A stretch of 64,000 nucleotides of DNA from Stenotrophomonas maltophilia. Its GTDB lineage: Bacteria; Pseudomonadota; Gammaproteobacteria; Xanthomonadales; Xanthomonadaceae. Location: positions 1 to 64,000 of the forward strand of contig DEZI01000006.1 in NCBI GenBank assembly GCA_002364755.1. Reading direction: 5' to 3'. The notes beneath the pieces were generated by a model, which ran no database searches, was not told where the DNA came from, and was given only the letters and a program-made list of their open reading frames with translations. Within the stretch, counting starts at the first letter, position 1, and each line of letters starts with the position of its first letter. Positions 32,845 to 40,898 of the stretch are shown here, piece by piece. The position numbers and the translations under genes were made by a program.

Positions 32845-34356
32845 TCAACCCAGCGCTTCGGCCACCGCGCGGAACACCTGCTGCATCTGCAGCGGCTTAC
32901 GCAGCACGTGCACGTCGATGCCGGGCGGGAAGGCGCTGGTGTCCAGCTCCACCGCGGCCTCTTCCAGCACCAGCGCAGGGCCGGCGTAGCCCAGCGCAGC
33001 CATCTCGCCCAGCAGCTGGCTCGCCGGCAACAGCCGCGAGCCGGCATCGGCAATGACCAGCGCCGGCATCGCTTCCTGCTGCATCCAGCGCAGCGCGGCC
33101 GGGCCGTCGGAAGCCAGCTGCAGCTGATACCCCTGGCTGGACAGCGCGTTGCCCAGCAGCGACAGCCGCGTGGCTTCGCCATCAACCACCAGGATCGACT
33201 GGCCACTGCCCAGCGCCACCAGCTGTTCGACCGGCTCACCGCCCTCGGCCAGCTCATGCATCGGCAGCCGCAGCTCGAAGCGTGTGCCCTGCCCCAGCTG
33301 GCTGCTGACGTGGATGCTGCCACCGGCACCTTCGACGATGCGCTTGCAGGAGATCAGGCCCAGCCCGGTGCCGTCGGCCTTGGTGGTGAAGAACGGATTG
33401 AACAGGTGCGACAGCGTGTCGGCATCCATGCCGATGCCTTCGTCGTCGACCACGATGCGCAGCCAGTCCACGCCCTCGCGTTCGCCGGCATGTTCGGCGG
33501 TCAGGCCCAGGCGCCCGCCCTGCGGCATCGCCTGGATCGCGTTGAGCGCCAGGTTCAGCAGCACCTGCTGCAGCTCGGTGTAATTGGCGTCGACCGCCAG
33601 CCCTTCGTCCTGCACCTTCAGCTCGAGGTTTACTGCCTCGGGCACGTTGCTGCGCAACAGCAGCGCCACGGCCTGGAACAGATCATCGATGAAGATGCGC
33701 TCGCTGGGATTGCGCGAGCCACGCACGAAGGACAGCATCGATTCGGCCATCTCGTGGCCACGCCGGCCGCACTCGGCGATGACGTCGGCCAGGTGATGCA
33801 GCTGCGGATCTTCGGTACGTGCCTTCAGCAGGTCCGGCATGATCAGCAGCGGCTGCAGGATGTTGCGCAGGTCGTGGCTGAGCCCGGCGGCAAGCAGCGA
33901 GAGGCTCTCCAGCCGCTGCGCGCGCATCAGTTCGGTTTCCACGCGCAGGCGCTCCACCGCGCTGCGCGCATCACGCACCGCACGCGCCACCGCCGACGGC
34001 AGGCGCGCCGGGTGGTGCTTGATGATGTAGTCGTTGGCGCCCTTCTGCAGGGCCGCCACCGCGTTCTCCTCGCCCATCGTGCCGGAGACGAAGATGAAGG
34101 GAACATCCGGTGCGGCCTCACGCACGATGCGCAGCGCTTCGTCACCGGAGAAACCCGGCATGCTCAGGTCCGACAGAACGATGTCCGGCGCGAAGCTGGC
34201 CAGCGCCTGGCGCAGCTCGGGACCGCTCTCCACGCGCTCGAAACGGGCGTCCAGGCCCGCGTCGAGCATCTGTTCGGACATCAGCTCGGCATCTTCCGGT
34301 GAATCTTCCACCAGCAGGATGCGCAGCGCCCCGAGGGCCGGACCGGTCAAGGGCAT
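32845..34356 (-). CDS. hybrid histidine kinase REC-HisKA-HATPase-REC
   Basis: A soluble 503-residue sensor protein with no membrane segment. An N-terminal receiver (LLVEDSPEDAELM ... IVLSDLSMPGFSG, phospho-acceptor aspartate in LSD) is followed by HisKA with the histidine in GLSHDLRNILQP, then an HATPase domain (LLNLALNAIQAM, VDDEGIGMD, GTGLGLISCKRIV). The C-terminal receiver-like domain (SILVVDGEATRLSLLGNAL ... ALVIADAGSRLLPAS) is divergent: the acidic pocket is reduced to single aspartates, so it may be a pseudo-receiver. Last gene of an operon with a single-domain response regulator (4-nt gap) and a membrane kinase. Confidence 0.88.
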   Translation of the reverse strand: MPLTGPALGALRILLVEDSPEDAELMSEQMLDAGLDARFERVESGPELRQALASFAPDIVLSDLSMPGFSGDEALRIVREAAPDVPFIFVSGTMGEENAVAALQKGANDYIIKHHPARLPSAVARAVRDARSAVERLRVETELMRAQRLESLSLLAAGLSHDLRNILQPLLIMPDLLKARTEDPQLHHLADVIAECGRRGHEMAESMLSFVRGSRNPSERIFIDDLFQAVALLLRSNVPEAVNLELKVQDEGLAVDANYTELQQVLLNLALNAIQAMPQGGRLGLTAEHAGEREGVDWLRIVVDDEGIGMDADTLSHLFNPFFTTKADGTGLGLISCKRIVEGAGGSIHVSSQLGQGTRFELRLPMHELAEGGEPVEQLVALGSGQSILVVDGEATRLSLLGNALSSQGYQLQLASDGPAALRWMQQEAMPALVIADAGSRLLPASQLLGEMAALGYAGPALVLEEAAVELDTSAFPPGIDVHVLRKPLQMQQVFRAVAEALG

Positions 34357-34360
34357 GGCC

Positions 34361-34801
34361 TTACTCGACGTCCGGTGCCTGGTTGATCAGCGCCCAGAAC
34401 TTGCCCAGGGTCTGCACCGCGCCGAAGAACTGATCCACGTCCACCGGCTTCACCACGTAGGCGTTCACGCCCATGTCCCAGCTGCGCGCCAGGTCGCTTT
34501 CCTCGCGCGAGGACGACAGGATGACCACCGGCAGCCGCTTCAGTTCCTCGTGCTCGCGGATCTGCCGCAGCACTTCCAGGCCATCCATGCGCGGCATCTT
34601 GATGTCCAGCAGCAGCACGGCCGGCAGGCCCTCTTCGCGGCCGGCCCAGGCACCGCGGCGCAGCAAGTAGTCCATCACTTCCACGCCGTCCTCGACGTGC
34701 ACGATGGGGTTGGCCAGGCGGGCCTCCTGCAGTGCATCGACGGCCATTTCAGCGTCGGCCGGGCTGTCTTCGGCCAGGAGGATGGTGCGCAGCGTCGTCA
34801 T
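34361..34801 (-). CDS. single-domain response regulator, Rcp1/CheY-like
   Basis: A 146-residue receiver with no output domain. TILLAEDSPADAEMAVDAL gives the acidic pair and VLLLDIKMPRMDGLEVLRQIRE the phosphorylated aspartate; VVILSSSREESDL and GVNAYVVKPVDVDQF hold the conserved Ser/Thr and Lys. The extended loop between the second strand and helix (LLRRGAWAGREEGLPA) marks the Rcp1 subgroup, usually partnered with phytochrome-like kinases. Its start overlaps the upstream kinase stop by four bases (ATGA). It probably shuttles phosphate between the two kinases of the operon. Confidence 0.92.
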   Translation of the reverse strand: MTTLRTILLAEDSPADAEMAVDALQEARLANPIVHVEDGVEVMDYLLRRGAWAGREEGLPAVLLLDIKMPRMDGLEVLRQIREHEELKRLPVVILSSSREESDLARSWDMGVNAYVVKPVDVDQFFGAVQTLGKFWALINQAPDVE

Positions 34802-36612
34802 GCGGAAGACCCTTGGTTGACTGCATCCAGTGCCGGAGGCAGATAGAAGTGGAAGGTGGCGCCAGCGTCGGGCGCGGCTTCGGCCCAGATGCGGCCACCA
34901 TGGCGGGTCAGTACGCGGCGTACGCTCGCCAGGCCGATGCCGGTGCCGGGGTAGTCACTAGCCTTGTGCAGGCGCTGGAACACGCCGAACAGCTTGCCGG
35001 CGTAGGCCATGTCAAAGCCTGCACCATTGTCGCTGACCGTGAACTGATGGCCGCCATCGGCCTGCTGCTGGTAGTCCACGCGGATCTGCGCCGGATCGCG
35101 GTTGCCCGAGTACTTCACCGCGTTGCCGAGCAGGTTCAGCCACACCTGGCGCATCATGTTCTCGTCGGCCACCACGATCGGCAGCGGCGCAATGTTCCAC
35201 TCCACGTGGTGGGCCACGCCGCTGTTTTCGGCATCGATCTTCAGGTTGGCATCGAGCATGGCCCGCGTGTCGGCCACCAGCGTCTGCATGTCCACCGCCT
35301 GCTGGCGCATCGCCGCGCGGCCCAGCCGCGAATAGACCAGCAGGTCGTCGATCAGTGCCGCCATGCGCCGCGCCGAACCGGAGATCACATCCAGGTAGTG
35401 ATGGCTCTTCTCGTCGGCGCCCTCGCCCAGGTGCCGCGACAGCTTGTCGGAGAAACCGGCGACGTGGCGCAACGGTGCGCGCAGGTCGTGCGACACCGAG
35501 TAGCTGAAGGCCTCCAGTTCGCGGTTGACTTCCGAGACCTGGGCCACCTTGCCTTCCAGCTGGCGATTCAGTTCTTCCACGCGCCATTGCACGGCGCGCT
35601 GCACGGTCACATCGCTCACCGTCATCAGCACCACTTCATCATCGGTGTCGGGCAGCGGCATGCGCCGCGCGTTGATGAGCATGTAGCGCACCGTGCCGTC
35701 GGTGCGCTGTTCGTGTTCGAAGTCCCATAGTTCGCGCCCGCGCAGCAGCACGTCGGACAGGCGCTGCCGCACCACCGGATCCTGCCACGCGCCTTCGCCG
35801 ACATCGGCCAGCAACGTGCCGTCGGCCCGCTCGTCCTGCAGCCCGTACAGTTCGGCGAACGCCGGGTTGTGCAGCTGCACGCGCAGGTCGCGGTCGAGCA
35901 GCACGATCGGCTCGCGCACGGTCTGCAGCACAGAGGCGGCCCGCGCGGCCGCGCGCAGCGACTGCCGCTCGGCCTGCAGGCGGCGGCCGATCTGCCGCTG
36001 CAGCAGCCACAGCACCAGGCCCAGCAGGCACAGCTGCACCACCAGCGAGCTCCACGACACCAGCTCGGTCTGCTTGCGCTGGCGTGCCGCCTTCTCGGCA
36101 CGCGCCGCCAGCAACGCCTGCTCGCTGGCCTGCAGTTCTTCGACCAAACCGCGGATCGGGTAGCGCGTGCTCAGGTCCTGCACCAGCACGCGCTGGTCAG
36201 TGTTGGGTTCCGAGCGCGCCAGCTGCCGGGCCAGCGCCATGCGCCCTTCCAGCATCGATTCGATGCGGCCGATGCGGATCAGCTGGTCGGGATTGTCGCG
36301 GGTCATCCGGGCCAGCTCGGTCAGCCGCCCTGGAATGTCGTTGGCCTTGGCCATGCGGCCGCGCAGGCCGGGCGCATCCACGCCCTTGGACAGGGTCAGC
36401 GCCGCCGACTCGACGTCGCGAACGTCGGCCTGCAGCTGCTGAAGGGCCACGCCGACCGCCTGCGTGTGGCTGACCCAGGCCATCGCCTGTTCGTTGTCCT
36501 GCTGCAGCTGACGCAGGGTCAGCCAGGGGACGATGATGATCGCAGCAGCAGCGAGTGCCAGGGCAGGCAACCGCCAACGATCCCAGATGTCATCACTGAA
36601 CACCAGCGCCAT
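34798..36612 (-). CDS. membrane sensor histidine kinase with PAS domain
   Basis: A 604-residue inner-membrane kinase. Transmembrane helices at about residues 15-33 and 185-205 bracket a helical periplasmic sensor that resembles CHASE3-type domains (AMAWVSHTQAVGVALQQLQADVRDVESAAL). A coiled linker, a PAS domain (about 225-340, REPIVLLDRDLRVQLHNPAF), HisKA with His about 375 in SVSHDLRAPLRH, and HATPase (NLLGNAVKYSGN, SDNGAGFD, GTGIGLASVRRV) follow. The catalytic half is of the bacteriophytochrome type, but the GAF/PHY chromophore domains are absent, so light is not the expected signal. First gene of the three-gene phosphorelay operon. Confidence 0.9.
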   Translation of the reverse strand: MALVFSDDIWDRWRLPALALAAAAIIIVPWLTLRQLQQDNEQAMAWVSHTQAVGVALQQLQADVRDVESAALTLSKGVDAPGLRGRMAKANDIPGRLTELARMTRDNPDQLIRIGRIESMLEGRMALARQLARSEPNTDQRVLVQDLSTRYPIRGLVEELQASEQALLAARAEKAARQRKQTELVSWSSLVVQLCLLGLVLWLLQRQIGRRLQAERQSLRAAARAASVLQTVREPIVLLDRDLRVQLHNPAFAELYGLQDERADGTLLADVGEGAWQDPVVRQRLSDVLLRGRELWDFEHEQRTDGTVRYMLINARRMPLPDTDDEVVLMTVSDVTVQRAVQWRVEELNRQLEGKVAQVSEVNRELEAFSYSVSHDLRAPLRHVAGFSDKLSRHLGEGADEKSHHYLDVISGSARRMAALIDDLLVYSRLGRAAMRQQAVDMQTLVADTRAMLDANLKIDAENSGVAHHVEWNIAPLPIVVADENMMRQVWLNLLGNAVKYSGNRDPAQIRVDYQQQADGGHQFTVSDNGAGFDMAYAGKLFGVFQRLHKASDYPGTGIGLASVRRVLTRHGGRIWAEAAPDAGATFHFYLPPALDAVNQGSSA

Positions 36613-36673
36613 GATCCATCGTCAACGAAGCGATGGCGCCAATATAGCGCAGCCGTTCACTCCGCGAACACAC

Positions 36674-36705
36674 GACAGGGGCGCCCCCTGCGGGACGCCC
36701 CTGTC
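36674..36705. terminator. terminator-like hairpin between the phosphorelay and BON genes
   Basis: GACAGGGGCG / CGCCCCTGTC form a perfect 10-bp stem around a 12-nt loop. It lies after the BON gene (transcribed leftwards) and ahead of the kinase promoter, so it probably ends the BON transcript. No T tract is visible. Confidence 0.5.
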
Positions 36706-36726
36706 CACTTCAAGCGAGCGCCGGGA

Positions 36727-37113
36727 TCAGCGCTTGGCGGCGGCGTTGACCTTCAGCGCGGCCGAATCTACGCGGGTCACGCCCTTGATGCCCTTGGCAG
36801 TGGTGACGGCCTTGTCCTTCTCGGCCTGGGTGGCAACGGTGCCGCTGAGGCTGACCACACCGTTGACCGTTTCCACCTTCACTTCGGTGCCCGGGACATT
36901 GCTGCTGGCCAGCAGGTCAGCCTTCACCTTGGTGGTGATCCAGCTGTCGGTCACCGGCTCGTTGGAGTCGTGGCGATCCGCGTGGGTCATCGCCTTGTGG
37001 TCGGCCTTGGCCGGATCCTTCGCCATCGAATCCTGCGCGAACGCTGCGGAGGAAGACAGGGCCAAGCCCAGGGTGAGGGACGAAGCAATCAGGGTGCGGG
37101 TCAGGTTGCTCAT
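36727..37113 (-). CDS. BON-domain periplasmic protein, OsmY-like
   Basis: A 128-residue periplasmic protein: signal peptide to AAFAQ (about residue 26), a charged linker, and one BON domain (DSWITTKVKADLLASSNVPGTEVKVETVNGVVSLSG, about residues 55-125). BON proteins bind phospholipid or help hold the envelope under osmotic stress; OsmY has two copies, this has one. It is a monocistronic gene between two unrelated units. Confidence 0.85.
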   Translation of the reverse strand: MSNLTRTLIASSLTLGLALSSSAAFAQDSMAKDPAKADHKAMTHADRHDSNEPVTDSWITTKVKADLLASSNVPGTEVKVETVNGVVSLSGTVATQAEKDKAVTTAKGIKGVTRVDSAALKVNAAAKR

Positions 37114-37283
37114 CGTGCGGTGCTCCTTCTGGATGTGCTGCCAGTGTGGACAGGTGCCTGTGTTGCAGGCGTCGGGCCGGGGTCACGCTGCCGTGAATCC
37201 TCGAAACGCAGCGGTAACCGTTCAGTTTTGTCTTGCCCGCAGCCTCGTTCTACGCTTTGTCTCCCCCACCCTGCGAGCGGTCC

Positions 37284-38327
37284 ATGCGCCCCGACCTGCA
37301 ACTGGCCCTGATCGGCTACGGCCTGGCCGGCCGTGTCTTCCACGCCCCGCTCATCCAGCACACGCCCGGGCTGGCCCTGCACAGCATCGTCAGCTCGCAG
37401 CGTGACACCCTGCTGCGCCGTTTCAGCGATGTGCACGTGCGCGCCACCGCGCAGGAGGTGTTCAATGACCCGGCCGTGGACGCGGTGGTGATCGCCACGC
37501 CGAACGCGCAGCACGCGCCGCTGGCGATTGCCGCATTGGCCGCCGGCAAGCACGTGCTGGTCGACAAGCCGTTCGCGCTGGACGTGGCCGAAGCGGAAAC
37601 GGTGCTGGCCGCCGCGCGCGATGCCGGGCGCATCGCCACGGTGTTCCAGAACAGGCGCTTCGATGCGGATTTCCTCACCCTGCAGGCGCTGCTGGCCGAG
37701 GACACGCTGGGCGAGGTGGCTGAATGCCATGCGCATTTCGACCGCTACCGGCCGCAGGTGCGCGATCGCTGGCGCGAGCAGGAAGGACCCGGCAGCGGCC
37801 TGTGGTACGACCTTGGCCCGCACCTGCTGGACCAGATGCTGGTGCTGTTTGGATGGCCGCAGGCGATCGATGCCGATCTGGCCGTGCAGCGCGAAGGCGG
37901 CAGCGGCATCGACTATTTCCATGCGGTGCTGCATTACCCGCAGCACCGCGCGATCGTGCATGCTGGTTCGCTGGTGGCCGCGCCGACGCCGCACTTCGCG
38001 GTGCATGGTCGCGACGGCAGCTGGGTCAAGCACGGCCTGGACGTGCAGGAAGCGCAGCTGCGCCGTGGCGTGGCGCCGGGCGCGCCCGGCTGGGGCATCG
38101 ACCCGCGGCATGGCGAGCTGCTGCGCTGCGATGCGGAGGACAACGTGCAGCGCACGACGGTGGACAACCTGCCGGGTGACTACCGGCGGCTGTACGCGCA
38201 GTTCGCGGCGGCGATGCGTGGCGAGGGCGAGCCGACGGTGAGTGGGGGGCAGGCGCTGCAGCTGATGCGGTTGCTGGAGGCGGGGATGGTGAGTGCGCGC
38301 GAAGGACGGCGGGTGGTGCTGGGGTGA
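37284..38327 (+). CDS. Gfo/Idh/MocA family oxidoreductase
   Basis: NAD(P)-dependent sugar or polyol dehydrogenase of 347 residues, cytoplasmic. LALIGYGLAGRVFHAPLI is the Rossmann loop in the form shared with E. coli YdgJ and scyllo-inositol dehydrogenases; VVIATPNAQHAPLAIAALAAGKHVLVDKPFAL is the conserved block with the (E/D)KP lysine; YDLGPHLLDQML holds the usual catalytic-site histidine. ATG at 37284 starts the homologous region. No neighbouring gene suggests a substrate. Confidence 0.88.
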   Translation: MRPDLQLALIGYGLAGRVFHAPLIQHTPGLALHSIVSSQRDTLLRRFSDVHVRATAQEVFNDPAVDAVVIATPNAQHAPLAIAALAAGKHVLVDKPFALDVAEAETVLAAARDAGRIATVFQNRRFDADFLTLQALLAEDTLGEVAECHAHFDRYRPQVRDRWREQEGPGSGLWYDLGPHLLDQMLVLFGWPQAIDADLAVQREGGSGIDYFHAVLHYPQHRAIVHAGSLVAAPTPHFAVHGRDGSWVKHGLDVQEAQLRRGVAPGAPGWGIDPRHGELLRCDAEDNVQRTTVDNLPGDYRRLYAQFAAAMRGEGEPTVSGGQALQLMRLLEAGMVSAREGRRVVLG

Positions 38328-38354
38328 TCGGCAGGGCTGCGCCCTGCACCTGCT

Positions 38355-38382
38355 CAACGCAACGGCAACGGCAACGGCAACG
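38355..38382 (+). repeat. CAACGG hexanucleotide tandem repeat
   Basis: CAACG, three CAACGG units and a final CAACG run without interruption, a short microsatellite 28 nt past the oxidoreductase stop codon. Confidence 0.75.
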
Positions 38383-38407
38383 TCAAAACCGTGCATTCCG
38401 TGGGTTG

Positions 38408-38506
38408 GCGGGGTGGCTCAGGTTGCGGGGACGGCGCAAGTACGTCCCTGTAGCCTCGGTCGCGCCATCCATGGCGCTCACGCCCCCGCAACCTGAGCCA
38501 CCCCGC
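38408..38506. repeat. long inverted repeat, 23-bp perfect arms
   Basis: Arms 38408-38430 and 38484-38506 are exact reverse complements over 23 nt, separated by 53 nt that contain a smaller GCGCCAT/ATGGCGC palindrome. The left arm begins GCGGGGTGGCTCAGGTTG. It is larger than and different from SMAG elements. Confidence 0.8.
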
Positions 38507-38565
38507 CTTCGACAGTTTCCTGCGGGCTGTTGGAACCTGCTGCTGATGGTGGACGCTGTGGGTGG

Positions 38566-38721
38566 GTGCCGACCGTTGGTCGGCACGGCCTCGGATCTGG
38601 CAGGTGTCGACCTTGGTCGATACAGTAGAGCCACGCCATGCGTGGATGGCGTGGAAACGATCGGCTTGGGAAAGCACGGTAGCGCCGGGCCGGGCATGGC
38701 CCGGCGCTACCGATCCGTCGT
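38566..38721. repeat. cluster of four SMAG-type palindromes
   Basis: 38566-38586 (GTGCCGACC/GGTCGGCAC), 38604-38623 (GTGTCGACC/GGTCGATAC), 38627-38648 (GTAGAGCCACGCCATGCGTGG) and 38688-38721, a fused pair whose ends GGTAGCGCCGGGCC and GGCCCGGCGCTACC are exact complements. Confidence 0.8.
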
Positions 38722-38726
38722 GATGC

Positions 38727-39632
38727 TTACGACTTCTTGATGGCGTGGCCGCCGAATTCGTTGCGCATCGCCGAGAGCAGGCGGTCGGTGAACGAATTGG
38801 ATTCGCGCGAGCGCAGGCGTTCCAGCAGCGACAGAGTGATCACCGGTGCGGGCACGTCCAGGGCAATCGCTTCGGCAACGGTCCAGCGGCCTTCGCCGGA
38901 ATCCTCGACGTACGGGGCGATGCCATCCAGCGACGGATTGCGCTTGAGCGCCTCGGTGCTCAGGTCCAGCAGCCACGAACGCACCACGCTGCCGTGACGC
39001 CAGACGTCGGCCACCTGGGCCAGGTCCAGTTCCATCTCCTGCTTGCGCTCCATCAGCGCGAAGCCTTCGGCATAGGCCTGCATCATTCCGTACTCGATGC
39101 CGTTATGGACCATCTTGGTGAAGTGGCCGGCACCGGACGGGCCGACACGGCCCCAGCCACGATCTTCGGCCGGGGCCAGGGTGCGCAGCAGCGGCGCGAC
39201 CTGCTCCACCACCTCGGCGTTGCCACCGACCATCAGGCTGTAGCCTTCCTGCAGGCCCCAGACGCCACCGCTGGTGCCGCAGTCGACGTAGCCCAGGTCA
39301 TCCTCGGCCAGCGCCTTGGCGCGGCGGATCGAGTCCTGGTAGTTGGAGTTGCCGCCGTCGATGACGATATCGCCTTCGGCCAGGTGCGGGGTCAGCTGGC
39401 CCAGAGTCTGGTCGACGGTTTCGCCGGCCGGCACCATCAGCCACACCACGCGCGGCACCGGCAGTGCCGCAACCGCCGCGGCCAGCGAGTCGACGACCTC
39501 CAGGCCGGCCTCGGCGGCGCGCTGGCGGGCACTTTCGCCCGGGTCGTAGCCGACCACGCGGTGGCCGCCGCGATGCAGGCGTTGGGCCATGTTGGCGCCC
39601 ATGCGACCGAGGCCGATCATTGCAATGTCCAT
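38727..39632 (-). CDS. gnd: 6-phosphogluconate dehydrogenase, short NAD-type
   Basis: Oxidative decarboxylation of 6-phosphogluconate to ribulose-5-phosphate, cytoplasmic. The 301-residue length and motifs fit the short class (GntZ/YqeC type), which usually prefers NAD. IAMIGLGRMGANMAQRL binds the cofactor, DGGNSNYQDSIRRA and GTSGGVWGLQEGYSLMVGG are substrate motifs, and HFTKMVHNGIEYGMMQAYAEG carries the catalytic lysine. It begins 10 nt after the Tgl-like gene and may be cotranscribed with it, although no functional link is obvious. Confidence 0.92.
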   Translation of the reverse strand: MDIAMIGLGRMGANMAQRLHRGGHRVVGYDPGESARQRAAEAGLEVVDSLAAAVAALPVPRVVWLMVPAGETVDQTLGQLTPHLAEGDIVIDGGNSNYQDSIRRAKALAEDDLGYVDCGTSGGVWGLQEGYSLMVGGNAEVVEQVAPLLRTLAPAEDRGWGRVGPSGAGHFTKMVHNGIEYGMMQAYAEGFALMERKQEMELDLAQVADVWRHGSVVRSWLLDLSTEALKRNPSLDGIAPYVEDSGEGRWTVAEAIALDVPAPVITLSLLERLRSRESNSFTDRLLSAMRNEFGGHAIKKS

Positions 39633-39642
39633 TGTTTCACCT

Positions 39643-40896
39643 TCAGTTGGGGTCTAGGGTCAGGCTGCCTGGCCGGCCGGTCGCCGCGCAGTGGCGCAGC
39701 TGCGCCTCGCGCCAACGCCGAAAGAGCGTGGTATGCAGATTGTGCAACGCCAGGTCGATGGAAAACGACGTGCGTGGGTTGCGGTCGAGCAGGCGGATGA
39801 TGTGGTAACCGATGGGACGTATACCGCGTGGGTGCACATAGATCACGAACTGCTGGTAGAACGGATCGTCCAGCAGCTGGTCCAGCCGTGCCAGCGTGGC
39901 CTGGAAACGCGGTTGCAGCTGCGCGCGCAGGCCGGGGTCGCGTTCGTACAACAGGCGTTCGAAATAGCGGCGGCCGAGCCGCGGAATACCCTGCGCAAGC
40001 TTCCAGATCTCGGCGTTGCGCTGGTCGTACCAGGCCAGCCCGCCGTGCGCGGCCAATGCCTGTGCGGCGTCTGCGCCCACGTCGACGACGATGAAGTTCT
40101 CGGCCTGGTTGCTCAGGTCGTCCAGCGTGGCGACGTCGCCCACGTGTTCAATGAAACCAGGCACGCCGAGGAAGGCCGTACGGCCCATCGCCGCGGTACG
40201 CACCGCCTTGCCATCAGCAAAGAACTCACCGGCTTGCGCGCCGAGCAGGATGCTGTCGGTGTCGTGCAGGCCCAGCAACGTGCCGATCGACAGCTCGGCG
40301 TGCGCGAATTCGGCATCGAAGGCGGCATCGCCGTACAGCTCGCGCTGGGTGGCCAGCTGCGCGACCTGGCGGCCCACGCCACATTCGGCGCGCACGCTGC
40401 CGGTGTAGAACGCGTCCACCGCGCGGCTGTTGCCGGCCAGCGGCGTGTAGCCACGTCCGAAGCTGCGGGTGTTCTGCCAGCCCTGCGCAGGCGCGCCGCG
40501 TGCGCCGAAGCCGATCCAGCCCAGCTGCAGGCCACTGAAGCGGAACCTGGGGTTGCCCTGCAGCGCCTGCGCCGCGCGCTGCGCCGCTGCGCCCAGCTCG
40601 AAGGTATACGCGCAGAGCGTGGCCGGGTCGTCAAGCAGGCGCTGCAACAGGGCCTGCCGCGCGTCGTCGGTCATCGACGCCGGCCAGCGCACCTGCAGGT
40701 CGCCGGCCTGCTGCGCGGCCTGCAGCGACGCGCGCGTGCAGACCGGCCCGCCGTGGATGCTCGGCGCCTCGATCATGGCAGTTTCGAAGCGCCAGCCCAG
40801 CCGCTGCAGCAGGCCCTGCGCGCACGCGCCGGTGGCGGCGCTGCCAAGCACGGGCCAACCCAGCAGCAGGGCCAGCCCCAGCGCCCTGCCCTTCAT
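39643..40896 (-). CDS. secreted protein with probable Tgl-like transglutaminase domain
   Basis: A 417-residue exported protein with signal peptide to about GSAA (residue 22). I infer a distant match to the Bacillus Tgl transglutaminase family. The stretch VRAECGVGRQVAQLATQREL then YGDAAFDAEFA parallels Tgl's FEC-x-TA catalytic-cysteine segment. AENFIVVDVGADAAQALAAH later parallels its ENVILL...AHG segment with the Glu and His of the triad. If so it would form or cleave isopeptide-type bonds in the periplasm. The match is from memory of motif layout, not a search. Start: ATG at 40896, 2 nt past the lipoprotein stop; TTG at 40902 is possible. Confidence 0.5.
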   Translation of the reverse strand: MKGRALGLALLLGWPVLGSAATGACAQGLLQRLGWRFETAMIEAPSIHGGPVCTRASLQAAQQAGDLQVRWPASMTDDARQALLQRLLDDPATLCAYTFELGAAAQRAAQALQGNPRFRFSGLQLGWIGFGARGAPAQGWQNTRSFGRGYTPLAGNSRAVDAFYTGSVRAECGVGRQVAQLATQRELYGDAAFDAEFAHAELSIGTLLGLHDTDSILLGAQAGEFFADGKAVRTAAMGRTAFLGVPGFIEHVGDVATLDDLSNQAENFIVVDVGADAAQALAAHGGLAWYDQRNAEIWKLAQGIPRLGRRYFERLLYERDPGLRAQLQPRFQATLARLDQLLDDPFYQQFVIYVHPRGIRPIGYHIIRLLDRNPRTSFSIDLALHNLHTTLFRRWREAQLRHCAATGRPGSLTLDPN

Positions 40897-40898
40897 CG

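Larger units (their letters stand above)
38328..38726. other. 399-nt repeat-rich intergenic region
   Basis: It lies between convergent genes (oxidoreductase, plus; 6-phosphogluconate dehydrogenase, minus). It holds a CAACGG hexamer run (38355-38382), a 23-bp perfect inverted repeat (38408-38506), and four SMAG-type palindromes (38566-38721). No gene was found. Confidence 0.7.
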
